Assembly: GCA_025529335.1 (NCBI GenBank)
Contig: JAMYHX010000465.1
Span: 1-34,311, forward strand
Source of the DNA: Rhizopus sp. PT2906
Taxonomy: Eukaryota; Mucoromycota; Mucoromycetes; Mucorales; Rhizopodaceae
DNA: 34,311 nt
Direction of reading: 5' to 3'
Shown here piece after piece: positions 10,708 to 22,919 of the stretch; the stretch's first letter is position 1, and the number at the start of each line of letters is the position of its first letter. A program made the position numbers and the translations under genes. The notes beneath the pieces were generated by a model. It ran no database searches, was not told the DNA's origin, and worked only from the letters and a program-made list of their open reading frames with translations.

Positions 10708-12593
10708 ATGAAAGACACAAATAATAACAGTAATCAGTCAATCAATATTCAACTTGAAGATTCGCAACTATCAGCAGATGATGCTGGTACCTTCGTGTTC
10801 GATAGTCAACTTACTAGCGATTCAAGTACAATTCAGTTGGGAAATTACAATATAAAATCTCAAGGTGAGTACATACACACTCATACATACTTGTGGGCGA
10901 CCGCGTTATAACTTGCACATTGCAACTAGATGATCTATTTCATTCACGCGTAATGGCAGATTCTGGTTACATATCCGAAAAGCCCAATGCTAAAAATGAT
11001 CAGCATGATACAGAGGAAGACCCATACCGGTGGGTTATTTTGTTTAGCGGATTCTTAGCTCAAGTCATTAGCATGTGTACTCTATCAAGCTGGTAAACAC
11101 AGGCAGATTGTATAAATTCTTTTGTTCACTAATGCTCTTTCTGAATATGTAGGGGTAGGCTATTTTTTTTTCCTTACCTTATCAATAACGCATATTCTAC
11201 CTAGGAATCATGCAAGATTATTATGATAGACAGATATTTAAAGGCTCAGTAGATATCACTGCGCTAAGTTTTGTTGGGACATTAGGCATGTCTTTTTTTG
11301 GTCTAATGGGGCCGATAACCCCGGTTCTAATGTCACTGATCGGCACAAGATGGGTACTCTTTATCGCAACCATATGTCTAACAGCTGGCTTAGTATTGGC
11401 AAGTTTTGCTCAGCAGGTAATAACAAGCAACTTGATGCCCTCACTCTCTTCAAGTACTAATTCATAGTTAGGTCTGGCAATTGTATATAACACAAAGTGT
11501 TATGCATGGTATTGGTGCCGCACTTTTGTATATAGTAAGTATTGGAAAAAAAAATCACTAATATGTGCTGATCCCTTGTATGCAAAGGTTTCCATGTCAA
11601 TCTCTCCTCAGTGGTTCGTTCGAAGGCGCGGATTTGCTATGGGCATAATGGTCAGCGGATCTGGCCTTGGTGGATTGATCATGCCTTTTATCATGACACA
11701 TCTGAACGAATCCCTCGGTGGCACTTGGTAAATAAATGAACAGTAAAAGGAGGGGAAATCGATTAACTCTTTCATATACAGGTGCTATCGAATCTTGGGC
11801 ATTATTACATTCGTCATTAGTTTAACATCTACTCTGTTGCTAAAAGAAAGCCCACATATGCCTAAAACTAAAAAGAAAAGTTTAAAAGAAATGGTTGATA
11901 CGAGTGTATGTAAAGATGTAAACTTTATTATCTGGTGTATCTCTGGCAATCTGAGCATGCTGGGGTACTTCATACCTGCATTCTATCTTCCTTCGCATGC
12001 CACCAAAATCGGATTACGCCCTTCTCAGGGGTCTATTCTTGTTGCCGCCTTTTCTGCTGTAAACGTCATTGGCAGAATTATTTCAGGGTAAATAATCTAT
12101 TGCTTCGATAAGAAACAGTATTAACTTGATGCTAGGTATCTTGGGGATCATGTTGGTGTCATCAATATCAATATGCTTTTCCTATTCGCTTGTGGGCTAA
12201 GTTCGTTAGTTATATGGCTGTTGGCGAATTCATTTGCTACTTTGCTGATCTTTATCCTCGTTTATGGGTTCATGAGTGGATCCGTATTCTCATTGTGTAA
12301 AGATTATATTACAACTTCTTTTTTAACATATTTACTTACTATGGTTCATAGTGGCGCCTATCACCGTATCAATCACTGGCATAGAGAGATATCCATCTGG
12401 AGTATGCCTATATCTCTTTTTCATGACAGCAGCAAGATTTGGTCCTTCTTTAGCTGGTGCAATACAGACCGCTACCAACAAAAATTCGTTTCTCTCGCAA
12501 GAATTATTTACAGGACTTGCATTCATTCTGTCAGCCTTGATAACGTTAGTCTTAAAATACAACATGAATAACAAATTATTAGCCAAAATATAA
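10708..12593 (+). CDS. Monocarboxylate-transporter-like MFS permease (481 aa, nine exons)
   Basis: Plasma-membrane permease of the MFS, monocarboxylate porter type common in fungi (MCH/MCT group); the substrate is unknown. Exons: 10708-10864, 10930-11092, 11153-11154, 11205-11416, 11472-11534, 11588-11727, 11782-12087, 12136-12296, 12352-12593. The N-terminal about 90 residues are polar and cytosolic. Transmembrane segments start at RWVILFSGFLAQV. Family motifs include SSWGIMQDYY after helix 1, VWQLYITQSV, and PQWFVRRRGFAMGIMVSGSG before helix 5. A basic central loop (KTKKKSLKEM) divides the two halves. The 2-nt exon at 11153-11154 is needed to make TGG GGA (Trp-Gly); without it the frame is lost. 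Intron 1 may instead end at 10959, which removes ten residues from the variable N-terminus. There is no sign of decay: all other junctions are canonical. Confidence 0.87.
11093..11204 (+). other. Tandem introns separated by a 2-nt exon
   Basis: Intron A (11093-11152, 60 nt) has GTAAAC, a CACTAAT branch site and TGTAG. Two bases, GG, follow (11153-11154). Intron B (11155-11204, 50 nt) has GTAGGC, CAATAAC and CCTAG. Each is a normal intron of this genome in length and signals. Treating the whole as one 112-nt intron gives a frameshift and an immediate stop. Removal of intron A first would leave the exon CTGGG directly before the donor of intron B, so sequential splicing is mechanically simple. 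Confidence 0.7.
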
Positions 12594-13155
12594 TATACAA
12601 CAACACTCCATTGACTGTGGTGCACATTTGAAAGGGCTTATAAGTCTCTATTACGTTCAATAAAGGGGCACCGCCTTGTTTTGCTTAAAGACGATCAACA
12701 GACGGGTAATGTTTATTGTGTGCTTTTAATAAATTATACTTGTAGCAGACATTCTATTGTAAAGGGTATATGGTTGTATTCAAAAGCTTGGGGACGGCTT
12801 AATGAACATAGTGTTACTCCCGGTAACATGGGAAATATGGTGATTATTGAATAACCTCGGCAATAGCTCCAGCTTCAAGCCATTTTTCTAATGATTGATG
12901 TTGGATATAGATTATCGTACATTATATTTACATATTCACCATCAAACAGAAGAAGGAAGGCTTTTCTAGAAGCATGGAGCATAACACTCGTTTCTTCTTA
13001 AAAGAGAACCAAGTCTTATTTCAATTGGTTGAAATGAACTGTGACTTTTCCGGAGTTTTATTGGATATGTAAGACTGCTTTTCTTTAAACAGTAACTTTG
13101 CTTAAGTGCACAAGTATATTTTTTCAACTTGCTGTGCTTCTCTTCTAATCAACTC
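12594..13155. other. Spacer between transporter and UTP14
   Basis: 562 nt between two plus-strand genes, holding the 3' UTR of the transporter and the promoter of UTP14. Short open stretches exist on both strands (minus strand ending at 12844; plus strand 12919-13070), but neither forms a credible complete gene. No RNA gene was recognised. Confidence 0.4.
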
Positions 13156-15827
13156 ATGGCTCGTCCAATAAAGAATAAAGCCAATCACCATAAAAAGCCT
13201 ATAAACAAGGCAAAGAAACCAAAATCCGACGGACTTGTTGCATCTGATGTCTATGAGGCTGAAGAACTGTCAGATCGCCGAAAAGGACATGATCTTGATG
13301 AAGTTGACAATCTAGAATACGATGCAGGCGAAATAGATGAGGAGGACGATGAAGAAATTGATTCTGATGAGGCATTTGATGAATCGGATGAAGAGCGTTT
13401 CGAAGGCTACAAATTTAGGGGATCTACAAAGGTATATAAAATGATACAGGCGTCATCAAATAAGTCATGAATAACAACCCGTTTATGTGTAGGCATCCGA
13501 GAAAAAGCACTTGAAAAAAGCAAACAAGGATGATAATGAGATTAGCTTGAACGAAGATGAATCCGACCTGGAAGATGAAAGTGACGTTGAAGATGAAGGT
13601 GACTTTGTGGATCTCTCTCAAATGCTTGACGGTAATCACGAAGACGAAGATGATATGGATACTGGAGTCAAGGATGATGATTACGATGATGAAGACGAAG
13701 AAGAATTTAAAGGATTTGATGACATTATAGACAGTGACGATGATGAAGAAGATGACGACGCTAGTGACAATGATGGACTTGTTAACTTCGTTGAGGGACT
13801 CGAGACTAAAAAGCGTAGACGTAATGATTCTGACATGCCCGACTCTAAAACTAAAAGACGCCAGTTGAAGGAAAGAAATGAAGCATACCAAGAGAATGAG
13901 TTTAATTTAAACACCCGTGGTCATGATGGATCGAATAAGAAAATCAGTCTAGATGATCTTATGAGTACTGTCAACGATGAGTCGACATTTGGTTCATTGA
14001 AAGAAGGTATTGAAACACTCGTCGGAAAAGGCAAACACTTGACTCGCCGAGCTTTGGATGCGCCATTACCAAAACGTATACAAGATCGTATGGAACGTCA
14101 AGCCGCTCTAGCCAACACAACTGAAGAGATTTCTAAATGGCAACCTACGGTTCAAATGAATCGTGCTGCAGAACATCTTTCGTTTCCACTTCAAGACAGC
14201 TCTTCTTCGCCAAAGGATGGTCGTACAAGTGCTGCACTAGCAAGTAAATTCAAGGCAGAAACAACTTTAGAACAACAAGTGCAACAAGCTCTTGCTGATG
14301 CTGGCATGAAAGATGAAGAACTCGAAGCATTTGAAGCTTTAAAGTTAAATAAGCTAACTGTCGCTGAAGTGGAAGCAAGACGTAGAGAACTACGTATGAT
14401 GCGTGAATTGATGTTCCGTAATGAAATCAAGAACAAACGTTTGAAGAAAATTAAGAGCAAGAGCTATAGAAAATTAAAGCGTAAGGAAAAGGAAAAGATC
14501 GCCTCCCAAGTACAGGGAACTTCAGAAATTGATTTTGAAGAAGAAAATGAAGACAAGATGAAGGCTGCATTAAGTAGAGCCGAAGAAAGAATGACGCTGA
14601 AACATAAGAATACTAGTAAATGGGCCAAGCGTGCATTGGCTCGTGGCGTTCAAGATGAAGGCACTCGCGAAGCTATTATGGAGCAATTACGTCGTGGAGA
14701 AGAACTTCGACGTAAAATTGAAGGGTCAGAGTCTGAAGACGATAGTGATGACCATGATGATGCAGCTATTTTAGAAGAGATTAACAGCTTAAAACAAGAT
14801 ATTGAACAAGATACCCAACCACAAAAAGGCATACTTTCAATGAAATTTATGCAGGATGCCGCTAAACGTCAATCAGATAATCTTAAAAACGAAATTGACG
14901 AGTTCGAAAAGGAATGGCTTGCTCCAGATAGTGACAATGAAGATAAAGAAAAGGAAGAGGATAACTTTGTAATGATATCAAATAACCCTGGTCGTATGGC
15001 ATTTGGTGCCAAAGCAAAACAAGTGCAGTCTAATGATGAACCAGAGCAAGAAGCAAGAGAGGAAGATCAGCTTGATATTGAGGATGCTACACCTCCTGTC
15101 ACTGATTCCGCAGTTACAGAAATAAAGATTGTTGAAACAACAATTGAAAAGCAGGATAATAAAACAAACAAGGTAGAAAACAAGAAAAAGGAAAAGAAAA
15201 CCAAAGTAAAGATTGCAACAAGTAATACTGTGAAAGAAGCACCAGTACAGAAAGTACAACCCAAGAGTCATAAGAATAATGATGATGTGCCCTTGAAGAC
15301 TCCTAAAAAAAGTATTACTTTTGAACAACGCGAACTTGTAGCTAGAGCATTTGCAGACGACGATGTTGTTGCAGAGTTTGAAGAAGAAAAGCAGGCTGAA
15401 ATTGCTGAAGATGGTGATAAGGTCGAGGATCTGACTCTTCCTGGTTGGGGTACTTGGGCTGGAGCAGGCGTGAAACCTAAAAAGAACAAAAAGAAGATTA
15501 TCAAGATTACAAAGGGTATTGCAGCAGATAAGAGAAGAGATGCCAAATTGGCACATGTAATTATTAATGAAAAGGCTAACAAAAAGGTAACGTCTATATA
15601 TTTTGTCTTTTTCAAGGCTGTTACTTATACTATACTCTTAGGCCGAAAAATACCAAGCTGTTTCTGTACCATATCCCTTCAAGACATTGGAACAATATGA
15701 AAGATCTCTTACTACTCCTGTTGGTAACGAATGGAACACTACAGCAACATTCTCAAAGATGACGAAGCCTCGTGTCCTCACAAAGTTAGGCAAGGTTATA
15801 GATCCTCTCTCAGCCCCATTTGTTTAG
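13156..15827 (+). CDS. UTP14: UTP14, U3 snoRNP / SSU processome component (851 aa)
   Basis: Nucleolar protein of the small-subunit processome, needed for early 18S rRNA processing; it activates the DEAH helicase Dhr1 in yeast. Exons: 13156-13431, 13493-15586 and 15642-15827; introns 61 and 55 nt, both phase 0. The start is the first ATG (MARPIKNK), with a basic N-terminus typical of nucleolar proteins. Residues about 55-200 are extremely acidic (Asp/Glu/Ser runs). The Utp14 core begins with SLKEGIETLVGKGK, LDAPLPKRIQDRMERQAAL and EISKWQPTVQMNR. The helical basic block MMRELMFRNEIKNKRLKKIK and the region with SKWAKRALARG follow. The C-terminal signature GWGTWAG, the basic KPKKNKKK segment and KPRVLTKLGKVIDP are present, so the gene is full length. 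Confidence 0.96.
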
Positions 15828-15914
15828 CTGCATAGAACAATAAATCGTTAATTATTTGATTCGTACATATTAAAAAGTTTTTGGTATCATTTTTATTCGA
15901 TATGACAAATAAAG

Positions 15915-18900
15915 CTAATGCTGCTTTAAACAGTCTTCGATACACTGATTTATGAACTCCTTTCTATTAGACATATTAATGCCAAAGCGTCTACTTAGTT
16001 GTTCACGAACTTGCTTTTTTGTTATTGTCATCAGATTTGCAGTGGCTGTAATTCTCTGTACTTCTCTTTTGATTTCTTCATCTGTTGGATATGAAGCGTC
16101 GTGTTCTCCACCTACAGCTGTGGGGTTGACACCCATGCCTTGATATCCTGCTTGATAGCCACCATCAACACTGTAGACTGAAGGTGTGGATAAATTAAAG
16201 TTGGCCTGACCAGGAACGTTAAATGACGGAGCACCCATCATTACTGACGGTGCTCTTCCTGCCAAGTTTTGCTGAGAGTATCTCAAGCTTATGTTATCAC
16301 TTTGATAGAATGCTCCAGGTATAACACCTGCCCCGCTTACTGGAATCTGATTTATACTTGGAGCGTAATTTACGACAGGAGCAATATACCCAGGATTCAT
16401 ACTGGGGTATCCTAAACAGGACGCTGATGAAACATAAGGATTATTTGCCGTTCGACGTGAGGTTGACGTTATAGTGGTGCCCTTGGTCTCGACCGAGCCG
16501 CTCTCCCATAGTTCATTTTCATGGTCGCTCCACTTTTTAAGAGGTATAGCTTTTGGATCGAATGTACCTTCGTCTGCCGGTAACACTTTCTTTTGACCAT
16601 CCTCTCCGAGAACAACACGAGTATTTCCCCAAGAGAAGTCATCAAAATGCCAAAAAGAATAAATAGGAATGAAGAAGGAAAAGATTGGGATTGCCAAAAT
16701 GTAGACTATCATCCATCCGATGTGCTCCCACTACGACTACATTAGTCTAAAGCCAGCAACCATTATAACTAAAAGCTTACCTTTCTGCGCAGAATAAAAA
16801 TGATGGCTTGTAAACCGTAAACACCACACAAGGTAATCAGTGAAATCAAAGGAACCTGATCTGCATTGGTTGCTAACTGATAAATCAAGTAACCAAGGTA
16901 ACAGACTACTGCTGGCATGACCAAAGTACTCAACAAGTCTAAAATGACCACAAAACGCATAGAAAAACAGCAGAAGCCACATAATTGAGGTAAGAATACA
17001 AGTTCACCCAAATTATGAATTGTAGAATTGATCCAGCGTCTTCTTTGAGACAACAGCACGCTCCATCTATCAGGCGCATTTGTTAAGCAGCCCGCATCAG
17101 CAGTGAATTTAGTTTTATATGTTGGAAAGTGTTTCAAGATTAGTGTGGTCAAATAACGGTCTTCACCCAAGTGCAACAAATTTTTCTTGTGAAGAGTATT
17201 GACCTTATTTTCCGCATAATCGTCTATCACTTGATTGCTAACCAACAGTGGTTGATTTTTACCAGGAGAACGTACTCGATACATACAGAAACAGCCCGGT
17301 AAGCAAGTAACAGAGCCAAATAATGATTCAAAAGCTTTGGACAAGAAGTGAGAGATATAGTATTCATACACCTGAATCATAGTAACCCAGCTATCCTTTT
17401 CGTTTGCTAGTTTAGTTTCTCCACAGAGACCTATGACCTTTGCGTCATGTACAAAGCAAGATACCATCCTATTGAGTGAATCAGGCAAGACCTCTGTATC
17501 TGCGTCAACCATTAGAACGAATTCATAAAAGCTTGGGTTGACTCCTATAACGTTTTTGATCTGATGATATATTTCAAGTTCCATTGGAGTCATGGGAGAT
17601 TCAAAGTGCACCTTGTTAAGGAATCGCATGAGCACCATTTGTGAATCTCTTTTTCCCCTGTTTCCTGGTTTCTGTCTTTCATTAGGAGCGCCGACCTTTA
17701 CAACAACAACATAGGGTACCACATGACCAGAACATTCATAAAGCCCAGAATAGATTTTTGCAGCATTGTATTGTTTAGCACCTTCACCAAGAGAAAGGAA
17801 TGAGAGTGGTTCAGGATCAACATTAGCATCAACACCGAGAATGTCAAGAACAATACGTGGAGTTGATCTATCGTTGCCACTACCGACAATCATACCATCG
17901 CAAACAAGAAACAACAATTTGCGTTTGTCATCATATTTTAGAACTGCAATGGAATCAATTGTCTTTCTTAAGGACTCTTCTCCTTCAGTGTAACAAGGAA
18001 CTTGGCATATGATAAATTTATCATAATCTTCTGGCTCTCGAGATGTTCCAAGTTGTAGTGCGGCCAAAAACTTGAAAACGATAACAGCGCAAAGAAAACC
18101 TATGGAGCGTTAGGTATATATACGTATATTCTTGGCTTTTTACCTGTTATAATTAATAAAAAGTATTCAGAAAACAGGCACTGTATCGAGCGTCTGGTAT
18201 CTAGCTTCCCAACAAAAAAAAGATTTCGTAAACAGACCAATTGACGGGCTCTTAGTTCGCCAGATATAGGTAATGCATCAAAATGCTTTGATATATCTGT
18301 TCCTGCGAGCTGTCGGAACAATTCAACAATACTGTTATCCATAAAGTTGAGATCGAGATTTGCTGGAGGAGACAGTCCTTCTGGTGCACGTGGAGCTCTT
18401 CCACCCATAAGATAATAAGTCAAATCGTATACATCACCATGTAAAATAGCCCAGCTGCGATGCGTATTGATTTCACCAACGCTCACAACATTTGTTGCCT
18501 GTCGTAAAATATCTGATGGCTCGTACCCCATAAACCCAAGTCGATAGTTCTTTCTGAGGTAAACCATTTGTTCAAAATACCAATCAGGGCGGTAGTCATT
18601 CGTAAAGAACCTAAAGTCATGATAGGCAGCATTTTTGTCTGTCAAGTTTGTTTGGAAATCGAGAACAATTTCTTCGGGTATTCTTCCTGTTATGCCATCA
18701 CAGAGGGCTGAGACTTGAACAGGAAATAAATTGGTAGCATCCTTTCCAGCGTACTCAAATATGACATTGTCAGGAATCACCTCTGATGCCCAGTGATGAG
18801 GAGCAAATTTTGTCAAGTCAAAGACTTCACCTCGAATAGCAACATAGGCATTATCTTTGGTTGACTTCGCTTGAAGCTCTGAGACAGAGTATACATCTTG

Positions 18901-21803
18901 ATGAGGGCAAATAAGAGGACCAAAGAAAACAATAAATACCACCATAGCAGCCGAGAGTAAGAAAATTAAAATACACAATGCCACCTTTTCTCTCCAAGCT
19001 AGTCTCACATCTTTTCTACTCATTCCTCCACAATGATGGAGAAAGAGAGAGGGCGCCCACCAGGTTAATAGCCATACAAACAGTAGCCATTTTTTTCTTA
19101 TATTTGACATTGGTTCATCGTTTATTTCCTTTTGAGGATCAGCGCCCGGAAGCATATTTGCCTTCTTTTCTGTATCTGACTTCATGTCATGAGTGCTGTT
19201 GTTGCCAAATGCATAATTATTTCGGTTATCAAGAGTAGCCTGTGACATTAGGTCTGATCCAGTGTAGCCATGTAATCCAGCTTCCTCCATATAATCATCT
19301 TCCGACATAGCTGTTGATGCGAGATCATCATTAAATGAGTACATATCAAACGGCCTTTGTCCTGGTGATATACCACGATAGTTAGGCTATTATATCCATT
19401 GAAAATCTTGTCTATTATGTTTTGTACCTTTTGATGATAACTTTGCTTTTTTGGATTCATTTTTTTCAAGGCTCTTCAAGTCATCTTCCAACACTCTAAA
19501 AGCATTATTTGAAATAAATACCTTTGAAATAAATTAGACATCATTGCAGCCTTAAGGTATCATACTTACTTTGCTCTCACCAATTACCATCATTGCCTCA
19601 TCCCACCCTAGGGCTTGTGATACAAAACAGCACTTCTCTTTAGCTGATAGGGCTGGATCTATCATTGTATTTACAGTAACCGGCAAAGAGATATAGTATC
19701 TTTCCCAAAATTCGTCAAATGTAAATGAGATTGTATGGTAGCCAGCCTTCATTCTTTTTATCAAAGATTGTAACTTGAACGATATGACTTGAGAGGATAG
19801 TTTCTTCATATCGCAGGAGTTTGGTAGAGACAATTCATTGGGTCGCATACAAATAACATACCAAGATAGAGTGTGCGATAGGGCATTAGTAAGGTCAAAG
19901 ACACCAGTGGTTAAGATATGACCTATTGTTGGCGCATCAGGCTGTAAGGAAACGGACAGCGCAGACTTCACGTCCGTTGGTTTATGGTCTTGGTTCAAGG
20001 ATGCTGGATGATGACTTTCTCCTGTAGCGATGGTTGGCAACCTTAAAGGCTTAATAGCCTGATAAGGTGAATTTACTCTACTTCTAGTGCCATCATCTTG
20101 ACCAATTATTGAATCGTCAAATAGACTTGCTACTAAACCGTTAGCTGAAGGAGGATTGTAAGCATTGCCCTTGAAGAGTGATATAAAGTCGTTTAGAAGG
20201 TAGTCTTGGTTTCTTTCACTAAAGTTGTAAGGGCTGTAAGTGACGGGTCCCCAATAATGTTGAATAGTGAACACTTGAAGGCCCGTATCCTCTTTCTTTA
20301 ACGAAAGAGTTTGGTCGTTTAATGCTGTTTTATTGGCTGATATAAAGTTGTGAACTATTGTCTGATCATCATCATATCTCTGTTGTGGACGGGAGGCTTG
20401 AGCATTCATGATGCTCCATAGACCTTTAGAAGGATGTACGTAGATGTCCATAATAGAATTGGAGATTGGCTTATCAAACTGTACTCCAATACCTTGCTCT
20501 TGGTAGCAACTCTGATCAAATAAGGTTGAAAACATGTAGTTATGCATCGTCTCCTGAATATAATGAAACGTAAATTGATCAAATCCAGAATATCCTGTTT
20601 GAGAGCTCCAGCCTGGCATGTCCAACAAGGATATGAAGCAATGAGAATTTTTTGGTGCTAACTTGTCATTTAACTGTTCAATAATCCAAGTGTACAGCAA
20701 GCAATAGAGTGATTCGGCTAATTTATCTCTTTGATGACTGGCTTGTTCAGGGTTCAAGAATAGAGTTGTGATGTCCCTTTTTATCAGTTTACTCTTGTAG
20801 GTAAGTGTGTTTGCTATAGCATTTGGATCCACGCCTAGTAAATCTGCTACTGTGTGCAATGTATCCGTATTTTTTATAATAGCTGCATCCTGAGCATTGT
20901 TTGGATCTTCAGCAAACTGTATGTTTCCAAGATGCAATATGGCAGCCAATACTTGATAAATTTGTCCTATTCTTTGTTTTTCCGGAATCACCGCCTTAAG
21001 AGCAGCCTTTAGCTCGATCTCGCCTTGAGCATCATCAATAGAAGAAGCCCTGGAGGATGCGGTTCTTGACAGGTATTGATAACTTGACCAGTCAGACAGC
21101 TCTAGTCGTGATCTCTCTTCATGAGATGCACCAGATAGTAGAAAATAAAATATATGAAAGTTTCTTTCGTTCTGGTCGGCATGGGTAACGCGGTGTTTCT
21201 CCAAAGCATAGGGCAAAAGCTTTGCACCAGTAAATCGTCCCTTTTCTGTAAAGTGCATTTCAAAATATAAGCAAGACCTTGATGAATCGTCATGAATAGC
21301 CGTTTTCGCATGTGTGAAAGCATGAATGATAGCTTGAGCATGAAGAATACTCGGTTGAAGTTTGCTTGGTTTACGATGACTGCTTAAAGTAATAAGATAA
21401 TCAACAGAGCTTTGAAACTCCTTGGTCTTTCCACTTCCAGACTCTCCACTAAAGTATTATTAATAAGAGCTAAACTGATCACAAGCACAAGTTACCTAAA
21501 CAGTATTGATTGACTAACCCTGGTCCTTCTCATGTGCAAATAGGTATGGTTTATGAGCTGATACAAATGTGGTTCTCGCCATTTATTTAGCTTGGCACTT
21601 TGGGTGTCTTTATATTCTAATAGGTAGGCAGCTTTATTATTTTCATTGTTTATACTTTTATATGGGTTTAATGAAATGAGTATTGAAGGACCAATGGATG
21701 TATATGTCGAATCATGTAAGTATCTTTGACGCACGGCCTCCACAATGTCCTCTGTTACTGAATCATTGGTCAAATCTGTTAAGTCGATTATGCTAGATTG
21801 CAT
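15915..21803 (-). CDS. Class V-type chitin synthase with myosin motor-like domain (1877 aa)
   Basis: Integral membrane glycosyltransferase that polymerises GlcNAc from UDP-GlcNAc into chitin at hyphal tips and septa. Exons: 21803-21496, 21448-19570, 19521-19428, 19361-18144, 18099-16781, 16730-15915 (introns 47, 48, 66, 44, 50 nt). Residues 1-760 are a class XVII myosin-like head with an intact P-loop GESGSGKT (104-111), a switch I-like DDSSRSC (156-162) and a switch II-like LLDMPGW (377-383). Two membrane segments and a cytochrome b5-like region with two related blocks (GEVFDLTKFAPHHW, GDVYDLTYYL) follow. The catalytic GT2 domain has CYTEGEESL, the DAD-type VDADTEV, LGEDR (1477-1481) and QRRRW (1518-1522). 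Several C-terminal membrane helices and a DEK_C domain (YPTDEEIKREV to the end) complete it. All catalytic motifs are present, so it is expected to be active. Confidence 0.96.
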
Positions 21804-22919
21804 TTCTTGATTAGATACACATGAAACAAAGAATAAAAAAGAAAGATATAGTAAAAGTAGAAACTTTGTAGAAATAGACTTTCCCCTTTTTTTTCGCTTT
21901 CTTGTTTATGGAAAGCCTCTGGTTCTTCCCCCCTTGCTATACAGCAACCCCCTTAAAAGTGCGGGTGTGTGGTCTTTTATCTTTTCTAATAAATAAATAT
22001 GTGCAATAAACATAATACTGTCTAGATGTAAATGTAAGCACAATTTAACAGAGTCAGCTCTTATTCTAATGTCCATAATGGCTTAAAGAGAAAGGAGGCA
22101 GTTGTTGATAAAAAGAAAATAGGGGAATGGCCCATAACATGAAAAGATACTTTAGGAGTCCATGTTTAAAAATAATCTTGTCGCGTACCCCTTCTCTCTC
22201 CTGTAGACATGTAAAAGACATTCCACTTTCAATTGGTTCATATAAAAAGAGCGCTGGATTAAGTTAATGTGATACAGGGCAAAGTAGTCCTTAAATAGAA
22301 ATAAGGATCAAAGCTCTTGTTACGTTTATCGTGGTTAAATGACAGCGACGTGTGATTATTCCAGTTTCATATTGTACAACTTGTGTGCGAACTTTTCCTT
22401 TTTTTGATTCATATATAGTGATTTTTTTAGTAAATCCTTGAATTGGCAGTGGAACGGCTGTATATTATGTGATAAGATATACTCTTTTTGTGATACGCTT
22501 TGGTGCAACAATCTGACCATTATTTTTTACCACAGCTATTCCTATCACTTGGCAGCTCAACAATGACTACAGTGACCATAGCAACTGTTGTTGTGACCAC
22601 AATTGCCATAGTTACGAGTATCGTTTCTACAGACATTCTTTCAAGTTAAATATTTCGTTTATTTGTTAAATTATATCTTCGGATGAGCATGATCGCCAAC
22701 CAAGATCACTGATGTTCGTAATTTTAGTTGACATCCAACTATAAGTACTGGCTTTTTTTATTGGTTTGAATCGATTACTTGCTCACACGACATTTAACCT
22801 AAAAAAGGAAAACTCGTCCTACTAGAGTGTTGTATAAAATTTTTACAATAAATTCGCACCTGCACTTTTATCAAGTACTTTCTTCCCAGCCTTTCTTTCC
22901 GATCTTTTTTTTTATGTAA
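21804..22919. promoter_or_regulatory. Long divergent intergenic region, chitin synthase / RhoGEF
   Basis: 1,116 nt between two divergent starts, the largest promoter region in the window. Near the chitin synthase it has a pyrimidine/purine-biased block and C-rich motifs (CCCCTTTTTTTT at 21885-21896, CCCCCC and CCCCCTTAAAAG around 21930-21957), which resemble stress-response-like CCCCT elements but are not proven sites. Near the RhoGEF it ends in CTTTCTT-type tracts. A 28-codon hydrophobic ORF lies at 22563-22649. Confidence 0.4.
22563..22649 (+). CDS. Possible 28-aa hydrophobic micro-ORF
   Basis: ATG to TAA, 28 residues, almost wholly Thr, Val, Ile and Ala, enough for one membrane-spanning helix. 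It lies 270 nt upstream of the RhoGEF start and could be either an upstream ORF in its leader or an independent micropeptide. Composition comes partly from a repeated TGACCAYA-like unit (22571-22610), so chance is a strong alternative. No homologue is recalled. Confidence 0.15.
   Translation: MTTVTIATVVVTTIAIVTSIVSTDILSS

Noticed and set aside
11093..11204. A single 112-nt intron in the transporter
   Set aside because: Joining 11092 to 11205 shifts the frame and gives a stop after a few codons, and the length is far outside the range of all other introns.
14978..15556. 192-codon minus-strand frame, rich in Phe, Leu and Ile
   Set aside because: Antisense to the Lys/Glu-rich part of UTP14; complements of AAA/GAA codons naturally give Phe/Leu and look like membrane protein.
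21804..22919. Possible tRNA or snoRNA in the long divergent spacer
   Set aside because: No B-box-like GTTCRANNC, no cloverleaf arms and no paired C/D boxes were found on reading either strand.
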